Position numbers and translations under genes: made by a program
The notes under the pieces: generated by a model
Databases searched by the model: none
The model's input: only the letters and a program-made list of their open reading frames with translations
Told to the model about the DNA's origin: nothing
Shown here: positions 21,430-33,798 of the stretch, one piece after another
How positions within the stretch are numbered: the first letter of the stretch is position 1
How the letters are laid out: every line of letters starts with the position of its first letter
From: Harmothoe impar
Taxonomy: Eukaryota; Annelida; Polychaeta; Phyllodocida; Polynoidae
Direction of reading: 5' to 3'
Length of the DNA stretch: 64,000 bases
Assembly: GCA_947462335.1 (NCBI GenBank)
Contig: OX381716.1
Span: 2,228,438-2,292,437 of the forward strand

Positions 21430-22250
21430 TAGCGTAGTTATTGTGAAAGTATAAATATTCACGGTCTAGATTTTCATGGAAAAGGGAAAATCAGTAATTT
21501 TGTGGGTATTCATTGCATACTGTAGCCTACAAAAAAAATATTGCTAATTTCTTATTTCCGCGAATTCCACCAAAATATATATTTACCCCGAAAAATGAAA
21601 TATGACCAGAGTAAATAAGTGAATTTATGTGTTTGTTTACATCAATGGGAGCATACTCAGCTGGAAACTGAAGTAAAGTGTGTATTACCTACTTTGATAA
21701 CTACATTTAGAGGCTAAATGTAAGTATTGTGATTGCCCAGGTTATAATATTACAGTCAAGACCCCGTGGCAGCGTAAACAACCATTTACTACTCCGCAGG
21801 GGATCGTCTGAACCACATTAAGACTCGCCATCCAAAGTATTGCAAACATAGATATTTCCCCATGTATACATTTTCAGAAATTTGCTATTAAGTACAATTA
21901 CACATGTATTGAATTTGCGTATTTTGGAATATTGTAGTTCTATAGCAACACTGGACAAATGTCGCATTTGACATATTTTTTTTGGTTATTAACTTCCGCG
22001 AAATTGTGTATAGTGCAAAAAATCCTATGTAAAACCTTGCGTATAAGCCTAACCCGCATACAAGCCGCACGTAGAGTTTGGGCCGATCCTATAAGAGGGT
22101 ACTAGAGATTTGATTATGGCGACTTTAGTACTTTACCATTGTAGCAAATCCTCGAGTATAAGCAGCAACCTTGGGTCGATCCTACTTATAAGCCGCACTG
22201 CCAATCAGACTCTCATACTAGCCGTGGCTTATTCGCGAGGTTTTACGGTA
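21430..22250. mobile_element. TTTTCGCG and ATAAGCC MITEs in a row
   Basis: About 21430-21610 carries TTTTCGCG-family words. About 21843-22030 is another copy lacking its right end. It abuts an ATAAGCC MITE at about 22028-22250 (TGTAAAACCTTGCGTATAAG ... TTCGCGAGGTTTTACGGTA). Confidence 0.65.
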
Positions 22251-22499
22251 CGTTGACAGTAGACATGAGAAGTGGGTATAAAGCAGGTTAACGCGGTATA
22301 ATATCTGCACCCAGTTGTACACAGACGCTCTGCAGGAGTACCAGCTGAGTACCAGGCTAACAAAGTGTGTAAAGGCCTCAGGCTGAGGGGGGGGCATAGA
22401 CCCGACCAGCAAGATGAAGTGACTTTACTGCAAGAAAATTAGTGTTTTTTTTCATTTAGGGCATCTATATGTTCTGAATATAGGTCTGATTAAATGGTA

Positions 22500-22676
22500 C
22501 TGGAGGGGCGAACCCAGGGGAGGGGGGTCCTTGACCCTCCCCCCTTTTGGAAGTCCAAAAAATTCTTGTAATATTTCGATCAACCGTGAGTCGTGGCACA
22601 ATGGTATCAGTACTTGAGTGTCTGGTACCCCCCCCCCCCCTTTACCCTCTTTGCGAATGCTTGGTCCGCCCCTGAT
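22500..22676. mobile_element. hAT-like MITE with GGGGCGAACCC / GGTCCGCCCCTG ends
   Basis: GAGGGGCGAACCCAGGGG at the left and GCTTGGTCCGCCCCTG at the right resemble the widespread CAGGGGCGGATCCAG terminal repeat of hAT elements. A C run of about 14 lies near the right end. The target duplication is unclear. Confidence 0.5.
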
Positions 22677-22981
22677 TAGGAAATTACTGTGGGGAGAATA
22701 ATAGTTTGAGTGGCAAAGTTCAGTATTCATGTTAATTGTTATATTTATGTCACTTGTTTATCATGAAGCTGATAGACTACAATCAGTTGCTGGAGAGGTC
22801 CGTGCGCACTTCTCAAAGCTAAGTAACTCAAACATCCCCTAAACAGTAGTGGCTTGAAGAAGCACAGGGGTCTCAAATATGTGCAGGTCTCGAATAAGCG
22901 CGGGGTAAATAAGGGTATGAAATGAAAATTTAGGCTGTTTTTATATCTTGAAAACGTGCTGGTCTTGTATAAGCCAAGGAA

Positions 22982-23193
22982 TACTGTAAACGTAGATATT
23001 TTCGCGTGGATAAATATTTGCGATTTTGCTTAAATTACATATTTGGGTGTATTCAAATTCGTGGATTTTTGAAATTTGATACTTTAGTTCAATACTGTAC
23101 AATTATTCCCTCTGTACATTTTTTCGCTGATTTTTAAAAATCTGCGAAAATCACAAAAGTATGTACAGTGTGAACATATCTATGTTTACAGTA
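22982..23193. mobile_element. MITE, TTTTCGCG family, well preserved
   Basis: Starts TACTGTAAACGTAGATATTT and ends ATATCTATGTTTACAGTA. The inner arms TGTACATTTTTTCGC and AAAAGTATGTACAG also pair. Confidence 0.8.
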
Positions 23194-23540
23194 AATGGTT
23201 CACTTAGATAAGTCACTACACTATGCTGGGTATCTCCAGCCTCCATGTGCACAAAGCCGTCCTGATGAAGCCCTGGTGGGGAGTTGGGGAACTATTTGTT
23301 GCTGCAGGCGTCTCTACCCCCCAGGTGGCCGCTAGGTGTCAGCCCGGAACCAGAAGCTGATTAATGGCGGGAAAATATGGCGGGACTAATAAGTGGGGCA
23401 CATGGTTTCAGTTAGTGAGGTGGGGTGGGGGGGTAGGGGATGCTGGGGGGGGGGGGAGGGTGGGGGGGGGGTGTAGAGACCATCCTACATGAGTGGTGGC
23501 CATCTCCTCTACCTGTTTACTATCAGCACTGGCCAATATA

Positions 23541-25066
23541 GAGTCAACCCTCACTTCCTCAAACTCACTACCTCCAATCCCTCACTACATCAAATATTTA
23601 AGGTTTGAAGGTGTTTTATTGCCAAGAACACAAGAAATACAAGGGGTAATTATGACAATGGTGAATGATACCTGTCAAGTTCAATGTCTAAACTTTGGTA
23701 TCTCGAATCCCTCACTTCCATAAACATTTAATACCTCAGATCCCTCACTGCCTCAAATACAAGCTTTGCAACTGGCCTTATATGTTCCATTATATATGGA
23801 CTTATTTTCTCAGATTATTTGCTTCACTTTTTCTAGCATTTTCCAAATTCGAGGAAGTGAGGGCTGACTGAAACTAGCAAGAACAATCTCTATGGTACAG
23901 AGAAGGTTCACAAACGACATGGCTGGCTATGGGCCCATTTGCCCAGCAAAACGGAGGGGGGGGGGGAAGCCATTAATGAACAATATGATCCTCAATATGA
24001 ATGACCCCTCACTTCCTCAAACACTCACTACCTGGAATCTCTCACTACCTGTCTATTTGAGGTATGACATGCTAGGTACAGTCAGCCCCTGCTTCCTCGA
24101 ATTAGGAAAATACTAGAAAAAATGAAGCAAATAATCTGAGAAAATAAGTCCATATAAAATGGAACATATAAGGCCAGCTGCAAGATATCTATGATACAGA
24201 GAAGGTTCACAAATGACATCACTAGGGAGTGGGACAGTCTATCTCAGTATGGGCCCAAAAACGTGGGAGGGGGGTGTCATTAATGACGATATTGACCTCA
24301 ATGTGAATACCGATATTATCCTGAATTGAGAGGAATAATCAGTCCAGCTATTTATTTATCTGTTGCTAACCCGCCAGGGTTGCATTCATGCAACAGGACA
24401 ACCAAAGGCATGCTGCATTAACCCTTTAGGGATGGCATGATACATTGATGCATCATGCCCTTGGTCGTCATGATGAATGAATTCAGCCCTGGCAAGTAAC
24501 TCGCCAATGCTGCATTCAAACATCATGCTGACCCTACGGGGTTGAAACACTTTCGAATGGTCTGCATGATTATTTCTCAGAATTCAGGATAATACCGTCA
24601 TTCATATTGAGGATCACATTGTGCATTAATGGCCTCCCCCCCCTCCGTTTTTGCTGGGCAAATGGGCCCATAGCCAGCCATGTCATTTGTGAACCGTCTC
24701 TGTACCATAAATATTGTTCTTGCTAGTTTCAGTCAGCCCTCACTTCCTCGAATTTGGAAAATGCTAGAAAAAGTGAAGCAAATAATCTGAGAAAACAAGT
24801 CCATATATAATGGAGCATATAAGGCCAGCGCCAAGATATCTATGATACAGAGAAGGTTCACAAATGACATCACTAGGGAGTGGGACAGTGTATCTCAGTA
24901 TGGGCCCAAAAACGTGGGGGGGGGGGGGTCATTAATGAATGATATCGACATCAATATGAATACCGATATTATCCTAAATTCAGAGAAATAATCAGTAAAG
25001 CTATTTATCTGTTGGTAACCCGCCAGGGTTGCATTCCTGCATCAGGACAACCAAGGGCATGATGCA
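23541..25066. repeat. Segmental duplications with direct and inverted blocks
   Basis: Roughly 24080-24415 recurs at 24730-25066 in direct orientation; CAAGATATC... at 24181 and 24832 gives a 651-bp offset, and the next TTAA MITE start is included. Roughly 23880-24010 recurs inverted at 24600-24730 (GGGCCCATTTGCCCAGCAAA and its inverse). GAGGGTTGACTGTA-family ends lie at 23541, 23872, 24079 and 24727. Confidence 0.7.
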
Positions 25067-25280
25067 TTAACCCTTTAAGGATGGCATGATAGTAACATCA
25101 TGAAGGATGGAGTAATTCGCCAGGGCTGTATTCAAGCATCATGATGACCCGGGGTTGAGACAGTCCCGAAGGTTCGGCATGATGTACCAATACAGCACCG
25201 GCGAGTTACTAGCCGGGCCTGCATTAGCTCATCATGACGACAAATTAATCATTTAGCGACATCTATCCTTAAAGGGTTAA
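25067..25280. mobile_element. TTAA-hairpin MITE, full length
   Basis: TTAACCCTTTAAGGATGG to ATCCTTAAAGGGTTAA with the middle GTTGAGACAGTCCCGAAGG and second hairpin GCGAGTTACTAGCC. The first hairpin is truncated. A degraded copy follows at about 25428-25590. Confidence 0.8.
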
Positions 25281-25936
25281 CACACCATGCGGCACTTGTA
25301 TAACACTACACAGTCTAAGTCTAACTAAGGACAAGGATGGTGAGGAGTGCAGGCTGGTCAGGCCGCGGCCAATTACGGAGCAATACTCCCCGCAGGCAAT
25401 TACAGAGAGAAGCCCACGTAGACTGTTAACGGCCGCATAGTGCTTTAATGCAGTAAGGCCTTGGTCGTCATGATGCATGAATGCTGGGCTAGAGAGTCTA
25501 CTCACCAGCCGTCCATCGGGAATGTATCAAGCCTGTAGGGTCGGCATGATGCTTGAATGCAGCCCTGGTGAACTATGCACCAGGGCTGCATTCATGCATA
25601 TAAAGAGGATACTGGGTATCATTCTTTGGTGAAAATTTCTCACTCTCCCAAGCTTAATGTCTAGCCTCCTGCCATTGTCTCAAGTACTGAGGAGGCTATA
25701 CATGTAGCCTGCTCTCTTGGAGAGGAGTGGCTTTCTGCAAAAAGATTTGTGACATTTTCAGTCTAGCAACACAGTCACCCACCTGTCCTTGTCTGCCGGT
25801 CTCCTTGCATGGCACCCAGCTATAAAGGGGGTGCTGCATTACTGCATTATAGCCGCCCTAAGAGGGTTAACCCTGAGCTACTCACCACATGTGGCACTAC
25901 ATGGCCTCAGAGCAGCTCAGACTTATATACCACTGT

Positions 25937-26137
25937 ATACTGAAAACAGATATTTCTGCACTGTAAATATTGTACATGATTTTTTTTTAATCTGCGAAAA
26001 TATGAACCAAGCGAATATTTATACCGTATTGAATTATAGTGCCAAAATTGGAAATCAGTAAATTTAAATCCATGGGAATTGCACTTTTTAGCAAATCTGC
26101 AAAAAATTCATACCAGTGAAATATCTCCCTATACAGT
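25937..26137. mobile_element. MITE, TTTTCGCG family
   Basis: Starts TACTGAAAACAGATATTTCT and ends AATATCTCCCTATACAGTA, with TCTGCGAAAATATGAACC inside. Confidence 0.65.
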
Positions 26138-26481
26138 AGCTACTACTGTACCCAATCCATTCCTGACTGAAGCAATGTGGCCCCTCATTGTTACTCCTAT
26201 ATTGGGGTTCAAGAGACAGGGTGGATGAGGGGAATCTGAAACTGGTAGGCAGGTCCAGTCTGTGAAGACCCCAGTGCCTCATAATGACTGAAATGTTCTT
26301 TAAAACTGAGGTTTGCTTAGATGGATGGGGCCAGGTGCAGCATGCCATGCCAGCGATAATCTAGCTAATCTCGTTTAGAAAGTATTTATTTTAAGTGTGC
26401 AGCAAACATAATTGCTGTACATTAGATACCAGACGCCAGAAGTATGAGAGCAGGAGCTGCAGGAAGGATGGACTCCCGGGT

Positions 26482-26875
26482 GGGGAGGGGGGTACTCAGT
26501 ATAGGAATTGGTACCAACTGCAGCAACGGCCCCAAGGAGCTTTTGCTATGCGCACGTCGGAGCAAGAAAAAAAGCAGGGCTGTCAGTTACATTAAAAAAA
26601 AAAGGGGTTCATAACCGGAAAGTATTGAATCAGGGGATGTGGCAATTGATATAAAGATAATGCACCCTTACATTTCATACATGACTTAAGTAATCTATAT
26701 AATTCCAAAATAACCTCATGGTAAATGAAAGAGGCCTCTTAACTGTGGGCTGTCATCTGACTTCTCAGAAAATAGGAGGCTGTACAAATATTACACATTT
26801 CCAAATGACCAGATAGTTGAGGCATAGTTTCGTAGTTGATACCTATCCTCAAAGAGCCAGTCACCCCCCCCCCCC
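26482..26875. mobile_element. G-run-ended MITE pair member 1
   Basis: GGGGTACTCAGTATAGGAAT at the left and CTCAAAGAGCCAGTCACCCC at the right. The same ends and interior (GTACCAACTG, GGGCTGTCA, GGGCTGTCATCTGACTTCT) define the copy at 29727-30101. No transposase is present. Confidence 0.65.
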
Positions 26876-27199
26876 CACCCCTTCAGTAGGTCTAGAGCCC
26901 TGGGGTGTGGGGAGTAATGGGTGTTTACTAACAGAGCTGTAGCAGCAAATTGGCTGTTATACACTGGACATGAGTAGAGTGATCCTGTGCGTGATATACT
27001 CACCCCCCCCCCCCCACACACACACCCTGACACTTCATGAATCACCTGGTTTAAGCAACTTTAATCCACTTTTAACAACTGCAATTTGGGATAAATTGAA
27101 GCTTCTGATAGGTGCTTAAAGTTGCTGACAGGAGGCCATTAGTTGACTTATTTTCCTTGCTTAAAGTTGCTTAAACAGGATGTTTCATGAAGTGGTTAC

Positions 27200-28300
27200 T
27201 ATACACAGTTAAGCCTTACTTACACCCCACCTCCTGTGTTATTATACAATGCTAAACCTGCAGAACCACACTACTTACCACAGACTTAGTACCTATAGAG
27301 ACTACCCGCCTGTTACTATACAGCCTTACCTACATCCCAACTTATTTTGTTTTGCTGGGTATATATTATCGCGATTTTTTGGGAAATGAAAATCAGCGAA
27401 ATTTGTATATGCTTAAGTATGGGATAAATTCCCACGAATTGGCGGATTTTGACTCATCTGCGAAAATTTAAATCTGTGAAAATAAGTACTTTCACAGTAC
27501 TCCTCCTATTATACAATGCTGATCTGCCGCTTCTCACTACTTACCGCAGACTTACTACCTTAGTACCTACAGAGACTAGCCTCCTGTTATTATCATACAG
27601 TGTTAAGCCTTACACCCCACCTCCCACGTTATTATACAATGCTAACCCTGCAGCCTCACTTACCACAGACCTACTACCTGTACAGACTACCGTAAATTCT
27701 TCTGTAGAAGGTGCGGCTAGTACGAGTGTCAAATCGCCAGCGCGGCTAATAGGATTGCCCCAGGGTCAGGGTGTGGCTAATATGCGAGTTGCTATGGTAC
27801 AATACTTAAGTTACCATAATCAGATCACAAGTGTGGCTGATAAGATCAGCTCCAACTCGAGGTGCTGCTTATATATTACATATACTCGAGAACTAACAGT
27901 AGCTATAGAGACAAGCCTCATGTGATTATACAGTGCTATGCCTTGCTAACACCCCTCCTTACCCACAGACTTACTACCTGTACATACTATCATAAAGTGT
28001 TAAGTCTTTCTTACATCCCACATTATTATACAATGTTACCCCTACAGTCTCACACTACTTACCACAGACTTACTACCTTACTACCTTAGTACCTATAGAG
28101 GCTAGCCTCCTCTTATCATACAGTATTATGACCCAGACCTACTACCTATACAGTGTTAAGTCTTTCTTACATCCCTCCTCCCATGTTATTATACAATGCT
28201 AACCCTGCAGCCTCACACTACTTACCACAGACTAGCCTCCTGTTATTATACAGTGCTATGGCTTACTAACACCCTCCTTACCGCAGACTTACGGCGGCAT
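27200..28300 (+). repeat. Degenerate tandem array, about 110-130 bp unit, invaded by MITEs
   Basis: TTATTATACAATGCTAACCC, CTACTTACCACAGACTTAC and GAGACTAGCCTCCTGTTATT recur in order many times. A TTTTCGCG MITE (about 27355-27500) and an ATAAGCC MITE (about 27689-27882) interrupt the array. Confidence 0.7.
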
Positions 28301-28580
28301 TAGCCGGGTACAACAGGCTAAGTGGTACCTGCATACCTGGAGCAGCTCACCAGCTGCTCCTCTAGGTACCTAAATACACACTCACTATACTGAATCTGGG
28401 ACCTGCCTTACATTTAGGTCCTTGTCTGAGTACCTAAATATACAATCACTACTGTGCAGGTAGGTGGAGCTTACATTTAGGTCCTTGTCTGAGTACCTAA
28501 ATATACACTCAGTACTGTGTAGGTTAGGGTAATGTTAGATTTAGGTTATCTAAAAACCTAAATACACACTCACTATACAT
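28300..28580 (+). repeat. Tandem repeat built on CTTACATTTAGGTCCTTG
   Basis: Three to four blocks of GAGTACCTAAATATACACTC alternate with CTTACATTTAGGTCCTTGTC. One block includes ACTGAATCTGGGACCTGC, the terminal sequence of the 28884 element. Confidence 0.6.
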
Positions 28581-29155
28581 TGTCTGGCATATCTTGGTGA
28601 GCCTCCTGACCGTGACATTAGGGTAATGTTAGTGGCATCTATAGGAGGAGGCCAGCCCCATCCCTTTGGTAGTGTCATTATAGGCCATACAACTTTGGGA
28701 GAGGAGGGAGGGATTCATTAACACTTCAATGAAATACACTGGAGGATGGGGTATATAGGGTGTGAAGTTTATTTGAGATATCACTGTTACCACTGACCAC
28801 AGCTATGAGACAAGACTCACATAGAGAACCCATTAGCCAAGCCCTTTGTCGGCCTTCACCAGCAGATGCCAGATTCAGTAACCAAATCTGGGACCTGCTG
28901 GCGAGGCTCCCAACTGTGAGGTCATTATGGTCCACATTGATAATATCAAGGCACTATCAATAAACTTTGTATCATCTTGGTAACCACATTTACCACCAAT
29001 TTTACGACTCTTAGTGGACACCCTTGAAGATAGCACTAGCTCCACCCCACTTTTTATTACCCTGTTAATTCCTCTAAGACATTGGAAATCCAGTCCAGCT
29101 GTGAGCTCATTAGGCAATCCCTTTGTCGGCCTCACCAGCAGGTCCCAGATTTAGT
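28570..29155. mobile_element. GGCCGACAAAGGG family: repeat copy followed by an inverted-repeat element
   Basis: 28570-28880 matches 16985-17265. 28884-29152 is an element whose ends AATCTGGGACCTGCTGGCGA and its inverse TCACCAGCAGGTCCCAGATT are clear. A related copy lies in the opposite sense at about 33240-33540. Confidence 0.65.
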
Positions 29156-29726
29156 ATAGTGTGTGAGTGTGATGGGGCAGGGCTGCAGCTGATCTAATTG
29201 TGGTAATTGGCCGTGTGTGAGCTGCTCAGTGAGCTGCTCAGTGTAAACGGTCTGTGAGGAGCAGCTCACGGTACCCCTTACTTACCTGTAAGGGCCGCAC
29301 GGTGCCTGGGTCAGGGTCTGGGTGTTTGTGCCTGGGTCAGCACATGCTGCTACATACGGAATTCTGGGAGTTTCTGAATTATTGTAGGCATTCAGCAAAT
29401 TACAGTGTTCCTCTTCTGTACCTGGTGATTTAGCGTGAACAAATCACCAGGGTTCTGAAAGACCCCACTCGGGACCATCAAATAGATAGATTCATGACCT
29501 ATTCTAAACGAGCTTCCAGACGCTGCTATTCTAGCTCCCCGTCCCCCCAGGAAGGTTGGGCTGGTTGTGTACCGCATATTTATTTCATGAAGGGGGGGTG
29601 TATGTTTCTCACCCAGGTGTGTGTTTTATTATGAAGACGGATCCTACACCTACCGCCTCATGATGGGCTGACCTTGACGCCTGACCTTAAGCCTCCACTG
29701 ACCTCACCCCCCACCCTCACCTCACC

Positions 29727-30101
29727 CCTGGGGGGGTTACTCAGTATAGGAATAGGTACCAACTGTGGTGATGCCCCCTGAAGAGCTGTCGCTGTGCACA
29801 CATCGAGGCAAGAAAATAGGTGGGCTGTCAATAACTGGAAAGTACTGAATTAGGAGCTGTGACAATTACAATAATGAATCCTTAGATTTCATACATGACT
29901 TGAGTAATCTATAATTATATAATAACCTCATGTTAAATAGAAAAGGCCTTTTAACTGTGGGCTGTCATCTGACTTCTTAGAAAATAGGGGGCTGTAAAAA
30001 CAACACCCATTTTCAAGGGGCTGTTAAATGACCAAATATGGGGGGCTGTAGTTTCGCAGTTGGTAACTACCCTCAAAGAGCCAGTGACCCCCCCCCCCCC
30101 A
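29727..30101. mobile_element. G-run-ended MITE pair member 2
   Basis: Left GGGGGGGTTACTCAGTATAGG, right CTCAAAGAGCCAGTGACCCC. CACCCCTG outside the left end and CACCCCCTG outside the right end could be an 8-bp target duplication with one extra C. Confidence 0.65.
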
Positions 30102-30384
30102 CCCCCTGGGGGTGGTCAGGGTGGAGTGGTCAGCAGATTGAGTGTGGCATACCTGCAGATACTACAACCATACAGCTCTCAGGGTTACCACCTCCCTGCC
30201 TCAGACCAGTGACCTCACTGCCTCACACCAGTGACCTCGAGCTGCATAGAGGTATGTTAGTGCTGAGGCAGTGCCTGGCAAGTGCACTTATTTATTTCAT
30301 GGTGAATATGGCACTCCCATTGACTTAACCTAGGAAGACCAGATTTAACAACCCCGTGAAATAACCCTCATCTGTATTTACCGG

Positions 30385-31760
30385 CCTGTCAAATCATCAC
30401 AATTGATGATTTAACCACTATCAGTTAAGATCTCAGAAAATTTCCTTGCATTTCCCAAATTCGAGGGAGTGAGGGCTGACTGTATTTCAATTGTTTACAA
30501 ATTATAACATTTACTCCACGGCTTTATATCGTACAGCCGTAGCTGCCGAGATGACATTAAACAACCATTGCTCACCCACTATTAAAACAGGCCAACCTAT
30601 GCAGGCCCATACTCTACACAGTGAGAGGCAGAGAGGTTCCAACTCCTGGGGTTTCCTCATGGCTCTCTGTCTCTCCCTTCCTACCATGGTAGACTCAAGG
30701 CCATTTATTTACGGAGATTTCAACTCAAGACTCCCGCGGGTAAATCAATTAATTATGCCGCTGTCTGGTCCAGATTCCGTGTTTGTTTGTTCCAGAGGGC
30801 ACCGTGCCAATGCATGGCATTCATGTATTGTGTTTTTTACAAGCCCAAGATCTTAGTAACTCACCACTGTTGCATTGATACATTATGCAGACCATACAGG
30901 GTTGATACACTCCCTTTGTTAGCGTTGTCATGATGCACCAATGCAGTGCTGGTGATTGGGGTGATGAATTGGGTCTTCGAAACTATGTAAATGATCAGGG
31001 TGGTTATTCCGCATGAATAACAAAATCGCGATTTCTTTTCTCCTATACTTGGGGTTTGAAGATCACATAAAACCAGACACAGTCAAGTAGATTTAACAGT
31101 TAGCGTTTTATTTATGTTAAGCTACAAGCAATCATTTTGTAGACATTTAGAAATGCATGTGGATATTTTCCTATATTCTCAGGACACTACCCAGTCGGCC
31201 CAGGACTCATGTTGATTCAACATTGAACTGAATTCTGTGCCCACTGAATAAGCTTCCTCATGAAAACACATTTGTACTGTATAATTCAATGAGGAATCTT
31301 GTGAGAAAATATATGTATGACAGTGACTAGTTCCCTCACCATTGCCATTTGACCAGGGGGAATTTATCTCATGATTTCGGAAGACGTTCGTAAAGACCTT
31401 CGAGATCCTACATCGTCTGCATTGGCCTGACGTTGATAAGACGAGTGGCTCAGTAGAGCACTACACAGAGCCCATGTCAGTTGTTAGCTTGTGAATAAAG
31501 CATGGTGATTACACATGTAGCACTTGTACAACACGCAGCAGTGTGTACTTTTTACGTCACCCCCGGCACGCGAGGTCAGGGTCAGGGTCACGGTCAGGGC
31601 GGCCATCTTTAATTATGTATGCCTTCTACGGGACTGTGATTCAATCTGTGATGTATCTGAATGTGTTTGTGTGAATCACATGTGTATAATTTGTAATGTT
31701 AAAATAATGCTTGTTATGTGAATCATGTTTCACCCTTGTAACACAAACTGTCTGTCTTTG
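30385..31760. other. No supported gene; one GAGGGTTGACTGTA MITE remnant
   Basis: 30385-30483 ends TTCGAGGGAGTGAGGGCTGA. A 121-codon frame at 30491-30856 contains GDFNSRL, the short motif of AP-endonuclease domains in LINEs, but its surroundings do not resemble that domain. The rest, including 31,000-31,760, shows nothing. Confidence 0.4.
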
Positions 31761-31767
31761 TCTTCCA

Positions 31768-31811
31768 GGTGAGTCCACGTTACTGTTATACGCTGCCAGC
31801 TGTCGTTAACC
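31768..31811 (+). other. Candidate 44-nt coding exon
   Basis: TCTGTCTTTGTCTTCCAG precedes GTGAGTCCACG..., open in one frame only (VSPRYCYTLPAVVN), and is followed by AACCT|GTGAGTAC. The splice signals are good on both sides. The exon itself begins with GTGAGT, so the acceptor/donor overlap is unusual. No family match. Confidence 0.2.
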
Positions 31812-31997
31812 TGTGAGTACAATTGTCTCCATTTCAGGGAGCTGAATTGAACTGTAGGTTCTTTTATTTAGACTAGATGAGAACATAAGGCAATACCTGT
31901 CTTGCCTCTGGTACAATGTGCATAAGACACCCCTGTATTGGTTGAATACTCCTATATAAAATCTTAGTTAGTAAATACAAAAAAAGGTACATATAGA

Positions 31998-32218
31998 TGT
32001 CACTAAAAGATTACATATGTCGTCATGATGCACCAATGCAGGTCTGGCGAGTAACTCACCGTGGCTGCATTGGCACATAATGCTGACCCTACGGTTGTGT
32101 CTCAACCCCATAGGGTCGGCTTGATGCTTGAATGCAGCACTGGTGAGTTACTTGCCAGGATTGCATTCATGCATCATGACGGCCAAGGGCATGATGCATT
32201 AATTCCTTAAAGGGTTAA
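31998..32218 (-). mobile_element. TTAA-hairpin MITE, reverse orientation
   Basis: Reads in reverse relative to 32328: CTAAAAGATTACAT, hairpin TGGCGAGTAACTCACC, GTGTCTCAACCCC, hairpin GGTGAGTTACTTGCC, then CCTTAAAGGGTTAA. It lies about 110 bp from its mirror copy. Confidence 0.75.
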
Positions 32219-32327
32219 AGGGTTGGTGTACATTACGTCCAACACCCCCCACACATGGACAGCTGAACACACCTACATGGTGTGTCACATTCTGACAGTC
32301 CCGAAATCTCCTCACCACCGTCCCGTG

Positions 32328-32575
32328 TTAACCCTTTAAAGATGGCATAATGCCTTAATGCATGCCCTGGGTCGTCATGGTGAATGAATGCAGCCTTGAC
32401 GAGTAATTCGCCAGTGCTGCATTCATGCATCATACCAACCCTATGGGGTTGAGTCACTCCCGTAGGGTCGGCAAGATGCCCCAATGTAGCACTGGCGAGT
32501 TACGTGCTGGGGCTGCATTGGTGCATCATGACGATGAATGTCATCTTTTAGCGACATGCATCCTTATAGGGTTAA
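32328..32575 (+). mobile_element. TTAA-hairpin MITE, reference full-length copy (248 bp)
   Basis: TTAACCCTTTAAAGATGG; first hairpin with GACGAGTAATTCGCC; middle arms CCAACCCTATGGGG / CCGTAGGGTCGG; second hairpin GGCGAGTTACGTGC; TCTTTTAGCGACATGC; ATCCTTATAGGGTTAA. TTAA at both ends and CCC-starting ends fit the piggyBac superfamily. No transposase is present anywhere in the window. Confidence 0.85.
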
Positions 32576-32780
32576 CCCTATGTTCAGGCACCCCCATGTG
32601 ACACATGTGACAGTGGTTGTTGACAGTGCATGTTGTTGTACTGTCACACTGTGACAGCAGGGCTGGGCTGGGCTGGTACGGGCGCTCAGGGACAGAGCCT
32701 CAGTGTTGACTCAACTGGAAACCAGCATACTGGGGGACAGCTGAGACCGAGACCCCCGGGGGGGCCTTAATGGGGGGGTT

Positions 32781-32970
32781 CCCATGCCGCATGTCAAGAA
32801 AGAAATGGCCATGTCGCATGTCTATGTCACTTAATAATGCTCATGTCCTATGTCGATTTTAAGAAGAGCCCATGTCCCATGTCACTATCTTTTTAAGCCT
32901 CATGTTGCATGTCACTAGGCCTCATGTCACATGTCGATTTTAAGAAATGCCCATGTTGCCATGTCAAATT
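32781..32970 (+). repeat. CATGTC doublet repeat
   Basis: Pairs of CATGTC-like words (CATGTCCTATGTCG, CATGTCCCATGTCAC, CATGTCACATGTCG) are each followed by ATTTTAAGAA or CTTTTTAAG. Similar grammar with a different second base is found at 36685 (CTTGTC) and 58065 (CGTGTC). Confidence 0.75.
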
Positions 32971-33239
32971 TAGGGGTCTACTAGAGCCATCCCTGGACCA
33001 GGAGCTGGGACCGGGCACCGCTTGTACCCTGGTGTATCTGCTGCTGGACATGAATGACCTTTTAAGTGGCTATAGGAGGGTAGGGCACCAGTACATGGTA
33101 CATGTAAATACCACATCTCGTAAGGAAGACAAAGGCCAGGGATATACATGTAGAACGTACAAAGCAATCAAGGTAATCAGATAGCACTTGTAATTGAGGA
33201 TTATGACATCACGTGAGGGGCTACGCCAAATTCTCCAGT

Positions 33240-33540
33240 ATCTCCTGCGGGCGAGGCCAACAAAGGGCTTTCCTAATGAGCTCACAGCTGGACTACATAC
33301 CCAATGTCTTTGGTGAATTAGCAGGGCAATAAAATGTGAGGCAGGACTGGTGCTATCCTAAATGGTTTCCACTGTGAGTTGTAAAACTGGTGGTAAATGT
33401 GGTAACCAGGAGGATGCAAAGTTTATTGATGGTGCCTGTAAATGACACTTAGGCTAGGTGTTGTCTATATCTTAATTGATATTATCAATATGGACCATAA
33501 TGACCTCACAGTTGGGGTTCAGCAGGTCCAAGATTCAGTA
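33240..33540 (-). mobile_element. GGCCGACAAAGGG-family inverted-repeat element, reverse copy
   Basis: GGGCGAGGCCAACAAAGGG at the left and GTTCAGCAGGTCCAAGATTC at the right. Internal TGGTAAATGTGGTAACCA and AATATGGACCATAATGACCT are the inverse of 28925-29000. Confidence 0.6.
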
Positions 33541-33798
33541 TGTACAAGGATATTACTGGGACAGTGGCACATCTCTATAGATTAGCTGTCTGCTGTGTTA
33601 GTGATGAGTAGGGGGGGGAGGGGGTGAGGGGGGGGGGGGAGTACTGGCAGTGTGATGTGTGGTATGTCTTGTGGGCCGCCCCCAGCTGCCACCTTATTGG
33701 GGGTCTGTGATGATGGAGCAGTTCTATGCAGACAAGGCCCAATTTGGGAAGTTGCTAACAATACACACAAAGAGGACAAACAGAAACAACTATAGTAC

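Noticed and set aside
30491..30856. LINE endonuclease remnant suggested by GDFNSRL
   Set aside because: Only seven residues match; neighbouring conserved endonuclease motifs are absent.
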